Below, one piece after another: positions 31,924 through 42,891 of a DNA stretch of 64,000 nt. The stretch lies in the NCBI RefSeq assembly GCF_003711515.1, contig NW_021167094.1, forward strand, positions 465,397-529,396, given 5' to 3'. Positions within the stretch are counted from its first letter, which is position 1. Every line of letters begins with the position of its first letter. The notes under the pieces were generated by a model. It saw only the letters and a list, made by a program, of their open reading frames with translations, searched no databases and was not told the DNA's origin. The position numbers and the translations under genes were made by a program. Source of the stretch: Sodiomyces alkalinus F11 (lineage: Eukaryota; Ascomycota; Sordariomycetes; Glomerellales; Plectosphaerellaceae).

Positions 31924-33809
31924 ATGTCTGCCGTCAACCGCAGCATCAGGTCTGCCTCGAGGTCGCTGCGTCTGCAACCCCGAAGCGTCCGTCTGGTAGC
32001 TCCCCTCGGCTCCATCGCGTCCCAGTCCAATAAGTTGGCGGCCACCTCCGCCTCGGGCTCTTACCGTCTCCCCTCTTCCACCCACACCTTCTCTACCACC
32101 ACCAACAACCAGAGCGCCGCACCAGCCATGGCTTCCGAAGCCCGTGAGTACGATCCTGAGATTAAGGACATCGCCAACTATGTCAGCAACTACAAGATCG
32201 ACTCGGATCTGGCTGTATGTCTTTTTTTTTTCTTTTTCTTTTTCTCCCTTATTTTTTCCCCGTCTCCTTCCCGGTTCACCCCGCCTACTCTCACCCCACC
32301 TTGTGCCTATTCCCTCCCCATTACCACCACCACATCCCACTCTCCTCTCTCCCGAACCCTTTTGCCGCGGTTCATGATGAATTCATTCTAATTTTTTACC
32401 TTCTTACGACACAATAGTTCGACACCGCGCGATGGGTCTTCCTTGACACTCTAGGCTGTGGTCTCGAGGGCCTGCGCTTCAAGGAGTGCACCAAGCTCCT
32501 GGGCCCCATCGTTCCCGGCACCACCGTCCCCAATGGCGCCAAGGTGCCCGGCACCGACTTCGTGCTGGACCCCGTCAACGCGGCGTTCAACATCGGCGCC
32601 ATGGTCCGCTGGCTCGATTACAACGACTGCTGGCTGGCGGCCGAGTGGGGCCACCCTTCGGACAACCTGGGTGCCATCCTGGCGGTGGCCGACTGGGTCA
32701 CGCGTACCAACAAGGCCGGCGGCAACATCGCCGGCGGCAAGCAGTTCACGGTCCGCGACGTGCTCGAGGCCATGATCAAGGCCCACGAGATCCAGGGCTG
32801 CCTGGCCCTGCTCAACTCGTACAACAGGGTCGGCCTGGACCACGTCGTGCTCGTCAAGGTGGCCAGCACGGCCGTCGTCGCCCAGATGCTGGGCCTCGGC
32901 GAGAAGCAGGTCGCCGACGCCGTCACCCAGGCTTGGGTGGACGGCCAGTCCCTGCGCACGTACCGCCACTCGCCCAACACCATGTCCCGCAAGTCGTGGG
33001 CCGCCGGCGACGCCTGCCAGCGCGCCGTCAACCTGGCGCTCAAGGTGCTCAAGGGCGAGCAGGGCGTCCCCACCGTCCTGTCGGCGCCAGTGTGGGGCTT
33101 CTACGACGTGCTCTTCAAGGGCAAGAAGTTTGAGTTCCAGCGGCCCTACGGCAGCTACGTGATGGAGAACGTGCTGTTCAAGGTGTCGTACCCGGCCGAG
33201 TTCCACTCGCAGACGGCGGTGGAGGCGTCGGAGAAGATCCACGCGCAGCTCCAGGCCATGGGCAAGTCGGCGGCCGACATCAAGGGCGTCACGATCCGGA
33301 CGCACGAGGCCTGCATCCGCATCATCGACAAGCAGTTCAAGCCCATGGACAACTTCGCCGACCGCGACCACTGCATCCAGTACATGTGCGCCGTCATGCT
33401 GACCTTCGGCCGGCTGCAGGCCACCGACTACACCGACGGCGGCGAGGCGGCCACGTCGGGGCTGGTCGAGTCGCTGCGCAAGCGCATCAAGTGCGTCGAG
33501 GACCCGCAGTACACCGCGGACTACCACGACCCGGCGCTGCGCACCATCTCCAACGCGCTGACCGTCGAGCTCAACGACGGCACCGTGCTGGACGAGGTGG
33601 CGGTCGAGGCCCCGCTGGGCCACCGCCTGCGGAGGGAGGAGGCCAAGCCCGAGATCCTCAAGAAGTTCCAGAGGCACCTCGGCCCCCACTTCAGCGAGGA
33701 CCGCGTCAAGCACATTGTCGAGCTCGGCCTGGACCAGAAGAAGCTCGAGGCCACCCCCGTCGATGAGTACGTCGACCTGTATGCCACCAAGGACAGCAAG
33801 TTTGTCTAA
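31924..33809 (+). CDS. PDH1: 2-methylcitrate dehydratase (MmgE/PrpD family), mitochondrial
   Basis: Two exons, 31924-32214 and 32418-33809, 560 aa. The intron has donor GTATGT and acceptor CAATAG; it is T-rich at its start. Residues 1-about 60 are rich in Arg, Ser and Ala with almost no acid, as in a mitochondrial presequence. The rest is a full-length PrpD fold: WVFLDTLGCGLEGL, MVRWLDYNDCWLAAEWGHPSDN, FTVRDVLEAMIKAHEIQG, KSWAAGDACQRAVNLAL and FADRDHCIQYMCAVML. The enzyme dehydrates 2-methylcitrate to 2-methyl-cis-aconitate in the methylcitrate cycle, which detoxifies propionyl-CoA from odd-chain fatty acids and some amino acids. Conserved His/Asp residues in DYNDCW and EWGHPSDN are intact. 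No other cycle genes are adjacent. The second exon is strongly GC-ending, suggesting high expression. Confidence 0.92.
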
Positions 33810-34533
33810 GGGAGGTCTTGGATGGCGAAGAGGAGAAACCAACATCAGGGTAGCATTTAGGGGGGGTGTTGGGGGAGGATTTGTCTGATAGGGTAACTTG
33901 TTTCCAATCCAACAGAATTAAAAATAGAACGTTTTTATTCTTGAGACCAAAGCATTCGCGTGGTTTTGGCTGTAATGACTTGCTTATTAATTCATTCCCG
34001 TCGTACTTATTTCTCCGAGAAAAGGTACATTACCTTACATTGCCACGGAAGTCATGGCGGGGTATCGAGACTTGGGCTACATCGGATAAGGGTGTAAGGG
34101 TTCGTTGTGTCTTACTAGGTCGCCTACATTGTACATTATGGGGTGTAATTATATGTGTTGGCCCCTCTTCTACGGGATCTCTCTTCTGTATCCCCCGGCC
34201 GGGTCTGAGCAGATGCCCGCTAAGCTAAAGGACGCGCGGCATGCAATACGTATCTTTTTCTCATGGTCAAAAACGGATAGGTAAAGGTACCTTGGGTACT
34301 ACGATAACTGCGGTGTATGATTTGTTGGATCAGTTTGCCCCTGGACCCGGACCATTTCGTCGTGAACGGCCAAGACAACCTGGAACACTCACAAAACTTT
34401 TGTACTACCTCTGTACTTTATCACTCACTACGGTACTTGCTGCCCGACTGCTCGAGTTATCACCAACCGACACTTCATCAGACTACGTCCGACGCTTATT
34501 AAATACTCTTACAAAGTCCGGACAAGATACAGG
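33810..34533. other. Spacer before SH3 gene
   Basis: 3' flank of the dehydratase gene and promoter of the SH3 gene. It includes GGTACC at 34286 and an AT-rich stretch around 33915-34020. No gene is seen. Confidence 0.45.
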
Positions 34534-35480
34534 ATGGCTCCGGATCGGCAGACCATCATGGAGACCAACAGGTCTCTCCGAACCATCAAAAATGTACGGT
34601 CAAGGCTCGAAACTCTTCTCCTTCAGCATAGCAGCACCTCGCTGACGTCTCCTAGGAATTAGAGAACCTCCTCGAAAAAGGCATCATCGACGACGACACC
34701 TACGAGAACATCCACTCCCTCCTCCCCGCCGAGGCACCCTTGCGCGGGGGAGGCGCCCGCGCAACCCCCTTGCAACCATCCAACGCGACGTCCCCGCCGC
34801 CACCGACCGAGGCAATGGCCAACATGAACCTCAAGACGGACAAGGCCCACGACGACTCCAATGCCAGAAACACCGGCTCTTCCCATTCTCCCGCCCCGCC
34901 ACCCTACTCCCAGAACCGCGCCGCTGCCGTTGCGCCTCCTCCGCCCCCGTCCAAGCCCGTCCTCACCTACGCGCGCGGCCTATACCGTTACAACCCCGCC
35001 GACGGCCGCGACCTCTCGTTCGACCGCGACGACAAGATCGCCGTGCACCAGTACATGAACGCCGACTGGTGGATGGGCCGCAACCTGCGCACGGGACAGG
35101 AAGGCATCTTCCCCAAGAACTACGTCGCCGTCGATTCCCACCAGCCGCCACCGCCACAGCCGCCGCCACAACAGCGAGCCGGCCCCGCGCCTGTGCAGCA
35201 GCTCTGGCCGCCCCCGGGCCCTCAGCCGGGCTACGGCCAGCCGGGTTTCCCGCCGCCACATCAGCCTCAGGCTCATTACGCCGGCCCCCCGCCACAACAG
35301 AACCCGTACCAGGCTGCGGCGCCGCCCATGGCTGTCGCCCATGGCCCTCCCGAGCAGCATGGCGCGGACGGCAACAAGGTGAAAGACGGGGTTACCCACG
35401 TTGGTAAGAGGCTGGGTGAGGCTGCGGTGTTTGGTGCGGGCGCGACCATTGGCGCCAATGTTGTCAACAGCATCTTCTAG
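34534..35480 (+). CDS. LSB1/PIN3-like SH3 protein
   Basis: Two exons, 34534-34593 and 34656-35480, 294 aa. The intron has donor GTACGG, branch GCTGAC and acceptor CTCCTAG. The N-terminus (NRSLRTIKNELENLLEKGIIDDDTY) matches the conserved helical start of yeast Lsb1/Lsb2. One SH3 domain lies at about residues 122-181, with ARGLYRYNP, LSFDRDDKIAV, the ADWWMG tryptophan pair and GIFPKNYV. A Pro/Gln-rich region follows, then a conserved C-terminal tail (GAGATIGANVVNSIF). In yeast these proteins bind Las17 and tune actin assembly and prion formation. A Las17 homologue lies 5 kb away at 40786-42891, so both partners are in this window, although nothing shows they are co-regulated. Confidence 0.88.
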
Positions 35481-35942
35481 CTGTCAAGATGCTGAATGAT
35501 AAGATGGGGAGGTTGTGGTGGAGGTTGGAAAGAGAAAACTTGTTCAGAGAAGACGCGAAGCACCAGCCACAGAGTCTACAAGTCGCAAGATATTTGACTA
35601 CTAAATAAGAGGGCATGAGGGCAAGACCATGCATTGTGGCCACAGTTCTTTCCTTACCCCACTCTGTGAGATGAATTGCTGCACTTTGCCATAGCAACAA
35701 AGAAAGAAAATTCTTCTGAATGGAAAACCCAGGCACATCACGCAGCTTACACATAACACCATAAGGAACACCGCTGATGTTCATACATACTATTACTACC
35801 ACAGCCTCAGTGTAGCAAGTATACACCGTACACAGTCAGACACGAGTCGCCATATTTTGTTCCCACAAACAGCAAGGTCCGTTGCATTCGCTGCAACTCG
35901 TGCTTTCGTTGCACCTTCCTAACCGAAAGAAAATCACACAGC
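35481..35942. other. Spacer
   Basis: 3' flank of the SH3 gene and promoter of the next plus-strand gene. I see nothing further in it. Confidence 0.45.
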
Positions 35943-37313
35943 ATGTCGCAACGATCACAGACGTACTACGATATGAATTGGGAAGATGACCTTGGACATT
36001 TTCGTCAACTTGGAGACCTGCGCCCTTCGCCAAACTCCATCACCACTCTCGCCGACAGTTGCGACAGGGCAGACATCTCAATCCTTCCTCATCACCACCT
36101 AGGCCCTCTTCCTAGAGGATCAACCATGGGCACCTTTGCTTCTGCCGGTGAGAGACCCTTGGCTACGGATCAGAGGGCGGCCGTCGAAGACCCTGCTGCT
36201 GTTGAGCCAGCCACCGATGAGACGGTCGCCGACGACGTTACGGATGCCGAAGATGCTGCCCCTTCCATTGCCGGTGCCCAAGATGCTGCCCCATCCGGCG
36301 CCCCCCCCAATGTACGAAAGTTCGCAGAAATCTCCGACCATCGGCCGACCCATATCCTCGCAACTCGTCCGGTCCTGCATAACACCATCCACCTCCGCAA
36401 GTCTCACCTAGCCACCTGGCTCGGCATTGGCGCAGATGAGCTCCGTATACTGGCCATGTCGGGCCCCGTCCTCAAGCACATCCCGGCTGCTCACGCCGTG
36501 CTGATTTTCCCGGACTCCAAGCCCACCGCACCGTGTGATGGCGAGACGGAGACCTGTATCTACGCCCTCGGCATCCTATTCCGCGAAAACGTGCGGGCCC
36601 AGCTTCCCAGCAGCCTCGACGCCGTCATGGCCCACCACCGTATCCCCAACATCACGGCGCAGACCATCCGCGATGCCCCGCACATCGGTCCGGGCCCCAA
36701 ACGCCGCGGCCAGATCCTCGCCTCCCTCGTCCTCTCCCTCCTAGGAGACCTGAAAACGGCCCAGACCATGACCCCGCAAGACTACGACTCCCTCTTCAGC
36801 CCCCACGTCGCCCGCCTCGAGAGGGCCAACCCGTGGGGCGCCGACGCGTACAAGTGCCACGCCATCCCCCACGGCGCCATCCAGTGGCCCAGCTGGGACC
36901 CCGCCTCGCGGCCCGAGCTCCCCTGCCCTCTCCACGCGGGACCCCGCCGCCCGGCCCGGGCCCAGGAGCACGAGGTCGAGACCTACCACCGCGTCCTCAG
37001 CACGCTGCGCTACGCGCTCCGCGAACACGAGCCGAAGCGCTACTACAGCCGCCGGGGCTTCGGGCACGACCTCCGCCACGGGACCGACGCCCAGTTCGTC
37101 TACGGCAGGCTCATGACCGTGCAGCGGGAGATGCGCGAGAAGGCCCTCGCCGACCGTGCCCGGGACCGCGCCGAGGGCCGGGAGCTCGAGGAGGACCGCC
37201 ACGTGCGCGAGTTGGCGGCCCGCTTCCCCGACGATAATGCCCTTCAGATCCTCAATTGGATGGTGGACAGGGACGAACAACGCGAGAAAAACCAAAGGCA
37301 AGGAGGAGGGTGA
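35943..37313 (+). CDS. Uncharacterised 456-aa protein
   Basis: Single exon, 456 aa from ATG 35943. I do not recognise a domain. Residues about 75-125 are low complexity (Ala/Asp/Val/Pro). Residues 130 onward look folded: HLRKSHLATWLGIGADELRI, IYALGILFRENVRAQLPSSLDAVMAHH and RGQILASLVLSLLGDL. The C-terminal 100 residues are highly charged and helical (VQREMREKALADRARDRAEG), perhaps coiled coil, ending LQILNWMVDRDEQREK. There is no signal peptide or membrane segment. Strong C-ending codon use in the second half supports a real gene. Confidence 0.68.
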   Translation: MSQRSQTYYDMNWEDDLGHFRQLGDLRPSPNSITTLADSCDRADISILPHHHLGPLPRGSTMGTFASAGERPLATDQRAAVEDPAAVEPATDETVADDVTDAEDAAPSIAGAQDAAPSGAPPNVRKFAEISDHRPTHILATRPVLHNTIHLRKSHLATWLGIGADELRILAMSGPVLKHIPAAHAVLIFPDSKPTAPCDGETETCIYALGILFRENVRAQLPSSLDAVMAHHRIPNITAQTIRDAPHIGPGPKRRGQILASLVLSLLGDLKTAQTMTPQDYDSLFSPHVARLERANPWGADAYKCHAIPHGAIQWPSWDPASRPELPCPLHAGPRRPARAQEHEVETYHRVLSTLRYALREHEPKRYYSRRGFGHDLRHGTDAQFVYGRLMTVQREMREKALADRARDRAEGRELEEDRHVRELAARFPDDNALQILNWMVDRDEQREKNQRQGGG

Positions 37314-37513
37314 GGTGACAGCAAGAAGGCGAACGAGGGGAAGAGAAGGAGAAAGAGAAAGATGGGGAGATGGGGGCAAGTCTGAGGAGTTGGGCAACAA
37401 CAAAAAAAAAAAAAAAGAGGACACACATCTCGGCAGAGGGCGCTCCTAGGAGTATCTCTGGGGATAAAGGCAAAAGTCACACACTACATAGGGTGCTTGC
37501 TTTCACCTCATAC

Positions 37514-38491
37514 TCATTCATCTATAGCCTCGGTCTGTAGTTCACGATCCAGAGTGTCTGTGTGCCCCTTCTTTCCCTTCCCGTTGGAGTCCACAACCTT
37601 CTCCTGCTGCTGCGGACTTGTCCTGTTCCTGTTCTTCTTATAACCTGAATTCGCCTTTGCCTTGACGAGTAGATCCACGATACCGTGTGCAATCTCCTGA
37701 ACCCGGTCCATGCCGAGCGCAACAAAGTTCCGCGGCTGTATAATGTTCACCCATACGGTGCCCCGGAGGGCAGGAATCCGGTACGGTTTCGACCGATCCT
37801 CGTCCGTTCCCGTTCCCGTACCAGCACCAGCACCAGCACCAGCACCTTGTCCCCCTTTCCCTTCCCACAAAGCCCGCGCCTGGGCAGCAAAATACGCATC
37901 GCGCGCCGCGAGCTGCCACCCATGCTTATGGATGCCGCGGGCCCGCAACGCGCGCACCATGGCCACCCGACACATCCGTTTCGCCTTCCCGACGACCACG
38001 GCGGCGCCGTTGGATTGGTGCGCAATGATTTCCAGCCAGAGCGCCCTCGACGCCTTGCGGTCGCGGTAGTAGGCCAGCCGCTGGATGCTGCGCGGCCGGA
38101 TCGCGGGCGTGAGGATGGCCTTGTCGAACACCTTGACGAAGTGGCGGTCCGGCAGGTACCGGACGCGCAGCTCGTTCTTGGGGTTGAGAGACTTGGGGAG
38201 CGACCTCCAGGCGGTCTGGATGTCTTCTGGTGTCTCGACTCGTATTTCGTCGAGGCGTTTTCGGATGATTGGATCGATCTTTTCGGGTTGCGAGTCTGCG
38301 GGCCTTCTCTTGCGTGAGGGGGAGGACGAGGACGACGAGGAGGACGACGACAACGACGACGACGACGACGACGATGAGACCGGTTGTCGGGATGGTTGGG
38401 AGGGCGGCGGTGATGCTGTGGAACTATAGCTGCGCCGAGGCAGCTGGCTCATAAGGCGCGTTACATGTTGTTGGACAGAACGCGGGATCAT
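37514..38491 (-). CDS. Uncharacterised basic protein, probably mitochondrial
   Basis: Single exon on minus, 325 aa from ATG 38491. The N-terminus (MIPRSVQQHVTRLMSQLPRRSYSS) is an Arg/Ser-rich amphipathic stretch with an RRxYSS-type cleavage context, so mitochondrial import is likely. A Ser run and the KRRPADSQ region follow. The folded part is very basic: DIQTAWRSLPKSLNPKNELRV, then RSIQRLAYYRDRKASRALWL, then KAKRMCRVAMVRALRARGI, then GTVWVNIIQPRNFVALGMDR. I do not know the family. The basic charge and presequence suggest an RNA- or ribosome-associated mitochondrial protein, which is inference only. It contains a species-specific repeat of Gly-Ala/Gly-Thr pairs (37818-37846). Confidence 0.65.
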   Translation of the reverse strand: MIPRSVQQHVTRLMSQLPRRSYSSTASPPPSQPSRQPVSSSSSSSSLSSSSSSSSSSPSRKRRPADSQPEKIDPIIRKRLDEIRVETPEDIQTAWRSLPKSLNPKNELRVRYLPDRHFVKVFDKAILTPAIRPRSIQRLAYYRDRKASRALWLEIIAHQSNGAAVVVGKAKRMCRVAMVRALRARGIHKHGWQLAARDAYFAAQARALWEGKGGQGAGAGAGAGTGTGTDEDRSKPYRIPALRGTVWVNIIQPRNFVALGMDRVQEIAHGIVDLLVKAKANSGYKKNRNRTSPQQQEKVVDSNGKGKKGHTDTLDRELQTEAIDE

Positions 38492-39010
38492 GACCCTGGA
38501 TGGTTTCTGGTGTGTTCAAACATTCGTCGGTAAGGGAGGGATAAGAACCGGCCTGTTCAGAAGTGTGAAAGGTCCAGTAAAGCGTGACGGGGTTGAGCCT
38601 GGAGCTATTGCTATTGAGGAAGCAAGAGAGAGAGCTATGGTGGGCATTGGGCGGCCAACAAGGGTAGAATGCAGGTACTTACGTATCTGTACCTTCAAGG
38701 TTATGCTGATTAGTAAGCGGCTGTAAGATCAGCCACAAAGTATACTTTGGAGTGTACTTCACTTTCAAAGTGTGGATACCATTCTTTCTCCGAGCGCCAC
38801 CGCCACAGAAGATCCTGCACCGCGTTGGGCAGCATGCAAGGTTCTTCAGTTCTCTCCCTCGCCTCCCCCGCGCCGGGTTTCCCAGTCATCTCCCCAAACC
38901 CATCAACTTTCCCTGTCCACATATAAAACACAACCCCACCAAGCAAGATTCATTCCCCTTTCCCTCCATCAACACAAACCACAAAAAAACACTCTCACAC
39001 ACATATAAAC
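38492..39010. promoter_or_regulatory. Divergent promoter, with TATA box for eIF1A
   Basis: 519 nt between two divergent starts. TATAAAA at 38922-38928 lies about 85 nt before the eIF1A ATG, within the normal range for a fungal TATA box. The leader after it is CA-rich and free of ATG, typical of a strongly translated mRNA. Confidence 0.6.
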
Positions 39011-39879
39011 ATGCCTAAGAACAAGGGCAAGGTACGTTAAACGCAATATTGCATTTATGTCTTCCTTTCCCTCTCTGTTAGTATCGTTTTGCCTCTAGCA
39101 GACCCCAAGCGCGCGGGGGGGGGGGGATCCGTGTTGTTGCCCCGCCCCCTCCTTTTGCCGTTGAAGTTGGGACGCTGGACGTCCGCGATGCCAGGCCAAA
39201 CATCGCATCATCGCATCGCGCTACTCATTATTAACAAACAAGCAAAACAAGCAAAACAATCAAAACAAACAAAACAAACAAATAAACAAACTGACATTTA
39301 CTGTGCTGTATAGGGCGGCAAGAACCGCAGACGTGGCAAGAACGAGTCCGACCACGAGAAACGTGAACTTACCTTCAAGGAAGATGGCCAAGGTTCGTTA
39401 CTCATGCATCCCCTCTCCATTCATCCCCAAAATATCTCATCAACCCTTCCGGTCTTCCATTTATTTCGCTCCCTGACGATTTTCCTCTCTCTCTCTCTCC
39501 AGAATACGCCCAGGTCGTCAAGATGCTCGGCAACGGCCGTCTAGAAGCCGCCTGCTTCGACGGCGTCAAGCGCCTCGGCAACATCCGAGGCAAGCTGCGC
39601 AAGAAGGTCTGGATCAACCAGGGCGACATCATCCTCCTCTCCCTCCGCGAGTACCAGGACGACAAGGGCGACGTCATCCTCAAGTACACCGCGGACGAGG
39701 CCCGCTCCCTCAAGGCCTACGGCGAGCTCCCCGAGAGCGCCAAGATCAACGAGACCGACACCTACGGCGCCGACGGCGACGCCGACTGCAACTTTGAGTT
39801 CGATGAGGACCGTGATGAGTCGGATGACGATTCTGACGACGCTGGTGGCAAGAAGGAAATTTCCATCGACGACATTTAA
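39011..39879 (+). CDS. TIF11: Translation initiation factor eIF1A
   Basis: Three exons, 39011-39031 (21 nt), 39314-39392 and 39503-39879, 158 aa; all phases close. The first exon codes only MPKNKGK, then [12 protein letters not shown]. The OB-fold follows: [41 protein letters not shown] and [21 protein letters not shown]. The acidic C-terminal tail ends in EISIDDI, matching the conserved DIDDI-type tail that contacts eIF5B. eIF1A binds the 40S A site and, with eIF1, drives scanning and start selection. Length and motifs are standard. The first intron (39032-39313) is long for this window and contains a poly-G run near 39116-39126. Confidence 0.96.
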
Positions 39880-40785
39880 AAAAATTCATATATATAAGAA
39901 AAGGAAGGAAGAACAGAAAGAGGGACGAAAACAAAACTTCCTCCTTCTGCTTCCTTTTCTTTGCAACCGACATACCCCTCTTTTCCGGTCCTCCTCCCCT
40001 TCTTCAACCACTTGGTCGAAACGGGGAGTGTGAACACGGAAGAGGATGACTGTCTTCTCTCTCAAATTCGGCGGAAATCAGTTGGGCTGCGAAGACGTCA
40101 AACTCTCCGTGGCCCTCCCCTCTGCCGAATTCCGCGACAGGCACGGTATGGACGTTTTTTCCCTTTTCCTGGTGATGGACGGCCGTGGTGGGAGAGACGT
40201 CACGGCTCGTCAGGGGTATTACCATTTCGCTTCAACGAGGTTTCTTTTCTTCTTCATCTTTCTCGCTTTTTCTAGGCTAGTTCTGCCTTCACTCTCGGTC
40301 AATCACGACATAGTTGATGGTTGTCTGTCACCTGCATGATACAATTTGGCCAGGCATTCGGGAATGGAGGATAAGGAGGTAAAAACCATGGTTATCTTAC
40401 TTCACGGAATTGACTCGCGCGATCATGACGATGGACAAAACGATAGCATGCGGTTTACCTCCTCTAATAGATATTTCTTCTACCCATCTTCTCTTTTTTC
40501 TCCAGAAATACTACTCGATTGTTCAATCTGGATGTTTGTTCAAAAGAAAAAGAAAAAATTCACCCTCGGTGGCGCGGATGTTACGCTGCGCGTGCTGCGT
40601 CTCGTCCCAGAGTAACCAATTGTGGAATCGAATGTTGCCACGCTCTTCGAAACTTGTCTCGCACCCGTAGTGCATGCAAAACGCAGGGTTCTCAACGCGC
40701 CCTGGCTTGCCATCTCGCAGACCAGCTCAGGTCGCAGCGCAGATCTCCAGGGTCCATTGCGAGCAGAGGCCGACAAAACGAGGAT
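39880..40785. other. Convergent 3' spacer eIF1A/LAS17
   Basis: About 0.9 kb between two converging genes. Short frames are present on both strands but have no coding character. Nothing else is seen. Confidence 0.5.
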
Positions 40786-42891
40786 TTACCAGTCATCGTT
40801 ATCGCTTCGTTCGTCATCTGTTGCCCGTGTCAGCGACGTTTATCCGAGAAACAATGGAGCGCGATACAGGGAGAAGAAGAAAAAAGAAGAAAAAAAAAAA
40901 GAAAAAAATCGACGTACCACTCCTACTAACTTTCTCCTTCCTCTTCTGCAAGGCCGCTGCCAGCGCATCGGCCATGCCGCCCCCACCTCCGCCCGGCGCA
41001 GCCCCAGAAGGCGGTAGGCCGCTGCCGTGGGGTCCCGTATCGCCTCCGCCACCCGGGACTTGTGCTCCGCTTCGATCTCGAATCAGACTCCTGTCCACCT
41101 TCTTCAGCGCACCAATGCCACCTGCCTTCTGAATACCTTGCAACACGGCACTCCGGCTGGGGTCTGCAGCAACCGGCGCCGGTGGGGGGGGAGGAGGCGC
41201 AGGAGGCGCATTGTGGCCTGGGGGAAGAGGAGGGGCAGGAGGCGCATTGTGACCTGGGGGCAGAGGCAGCGCCGGAGGAGGAGCAGGAGGAGGCGGGGCA
41301 CTGCCGGCGGACGGGGGTGGGGGCACCGGCCGACTTGTGGAAGGCGGAAGAGGGGGGGGTGCGGGGCTGTTTCCCTTGGGCGGCAGAGGAGGCGGCGGTG
41401 GAATGAACGGCGCGGCTGACGAAGGCGCCGCCGAAGAGCGCGGCGGAGGAGGGGGAGGCCCGGAACCCCTGGTAGGAGGAGGTGGCGGCACTGGGTTCCT
41501 AGCTCCGGCAAAGGGTGGCGGAACTCCGAATCTTTGGCCGGCCGGTTTATCATCCTCGGGGATCTTAGGTGGCCGGGGCGGCGGGGGCGGTCCGGGATTT
41601 GGTGTACTTGTGTTGTGTAGCCGTGGTGACCTCGCGGGGGGTTCGTGGGCGAGTTTTCCGGCATCGGGCAGCGGGGGCGGGACAGCAAATCGAGGCCGTG
41701 GTGGTTCCGGGGCAGGAGGACTCTGAGGAGGCACATTCTTTTCCGGAGCCGCACTCTCCGTCCTCCCGGCCCTCCTGGCTGGAGGTGGAGCAGGAGGCGC
41801 GCCTCGCTTGGAGCCGGGGCCCGAAATTGGGTGTGACATATCCGTAGGTCCTCCTGATGAGGGAGGTGGAGGCGGAGGCGGAGGCGCTCTTCCATGGCCA
41901 TTCGAGGCCGGAGGAGGATGGGCAGGGGCAGAGGCAGGGGGAGGGCCAGGGGCAGGGGGAGGGGGAGGGGGAGCAGGCGCAAGTGCAGATGCAGATGCAA
42001 GAGGCGACGGAGGCGCCGGCGGGGGAGCCCTGTGAGAAGGCAGAGGGGCGTGTTCATATTCATTGTTCTCCTTCTGCTGTGCATCCTTCAAAAAGTCGAC
42101 GATGAACTCTTGGTTTTCCTTGATGAAATCGTCCGTCAAACCATTCGCACTGAGTTCCCGACCAAAGGTCGCCCGCCAGTTGGGGTCGAAAGCTTCAAGG
42201 ATGGCGAACTCGGAAGGGGGTTTGCGGCCATTGACGATGCCACCGGACGAAGGTACCCTCGAGTGCGGGAGAGAAGACGGCGGGGCCGCAGGCGGAGGCA
42301 GAGGGTGCGGCGAATCAGGAATCAAGGGGGACGAGCGTCGATGGCTACCGAAGAGACCACCCAGGAGACCGTGCTTGTGATGAGCCTGATGGTTGGCGCC
42401 TCCAAAGGGGGTATGACGAGTTGCCTTGCTGGCATTCTTCTCCCGGTCGTCCATCTTCTTCTTGAACTGCTTTGCCTCTTTCTCATCGACAAAGGAGAGC
42501 CCGGCGAGACACTCCTCGAGCTCGAAGGTGTGGAAATAGGTGCGGTCCTGGTTGTAGCTCCAGATGTCGTAGATCTCCTGATCCCAGAGGACACCTCTGT
42601 TCGAAGGCTGGGGGCATTTGGTTGTTAGCCTTCACCGGGAGTTGGGATTGCGGGCGGCCTGGCGGTGAATTGGAAACTTACGGAGATGTCGACCATCTTC
42701 AGCCAGTAGGTATTGCCGACGAGGTCATTGGCTAGCACGACGGCACCCTGTAAGCCAGTGTATGTCCACCGCGACCTGTCGGGATAGGCAACGTAAAGCC
42801 TGGCCACGGCGACGGCCTGGATCTTGTTGGTAGCTTTGGGAACATGGCGTTTGACGGTGTCCTTGTCGTCGTCGTTGAGTATGGTCGGCAT
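40786..42891 (-). CDS. LAS17: WASP homologue (Las17/Bee1), Arp2/3 activator
   Basis: Three exons on minus: 42891-42682, 42607-40918 and 40817-40786, 643 aa with phases closed. The WH1 domain spans the first junction: VARLYVAYPDRSRWTYTGLQ, then LVGNTYWLKMVDIS, then NRGVLWDQEIYDIW and FHTFELEECLAGLSF. A long Pro-rich region (many PPPPP runs) recruits SH3 proteins and profilin. A WH2 motif follows (LQGIQKAGGIGALKKVD). The 32-nt last exon supplies the acidic end DDERSDNDDW, the Arp2/3-binding A motif with the terminal Trp, so missing that exon would lose the key residue. The protein nucleates branched actin at endocytic sites. The last intron (40818-40917) is rich in T and short of purines. Confidence 0.93.

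Noticed and set aside
32451..33845. 464-aa minus frame opposite the dehydratase
   Set aside because: Antisense shadow of a GC-rich gene; Val/Leu/Gly repeats with no domain.
41104..42084. Leu/Arg/His-rich 326-aa minus frame within LAS17
   Set aside because: Out-of-frame reading of the Pro-rich region.
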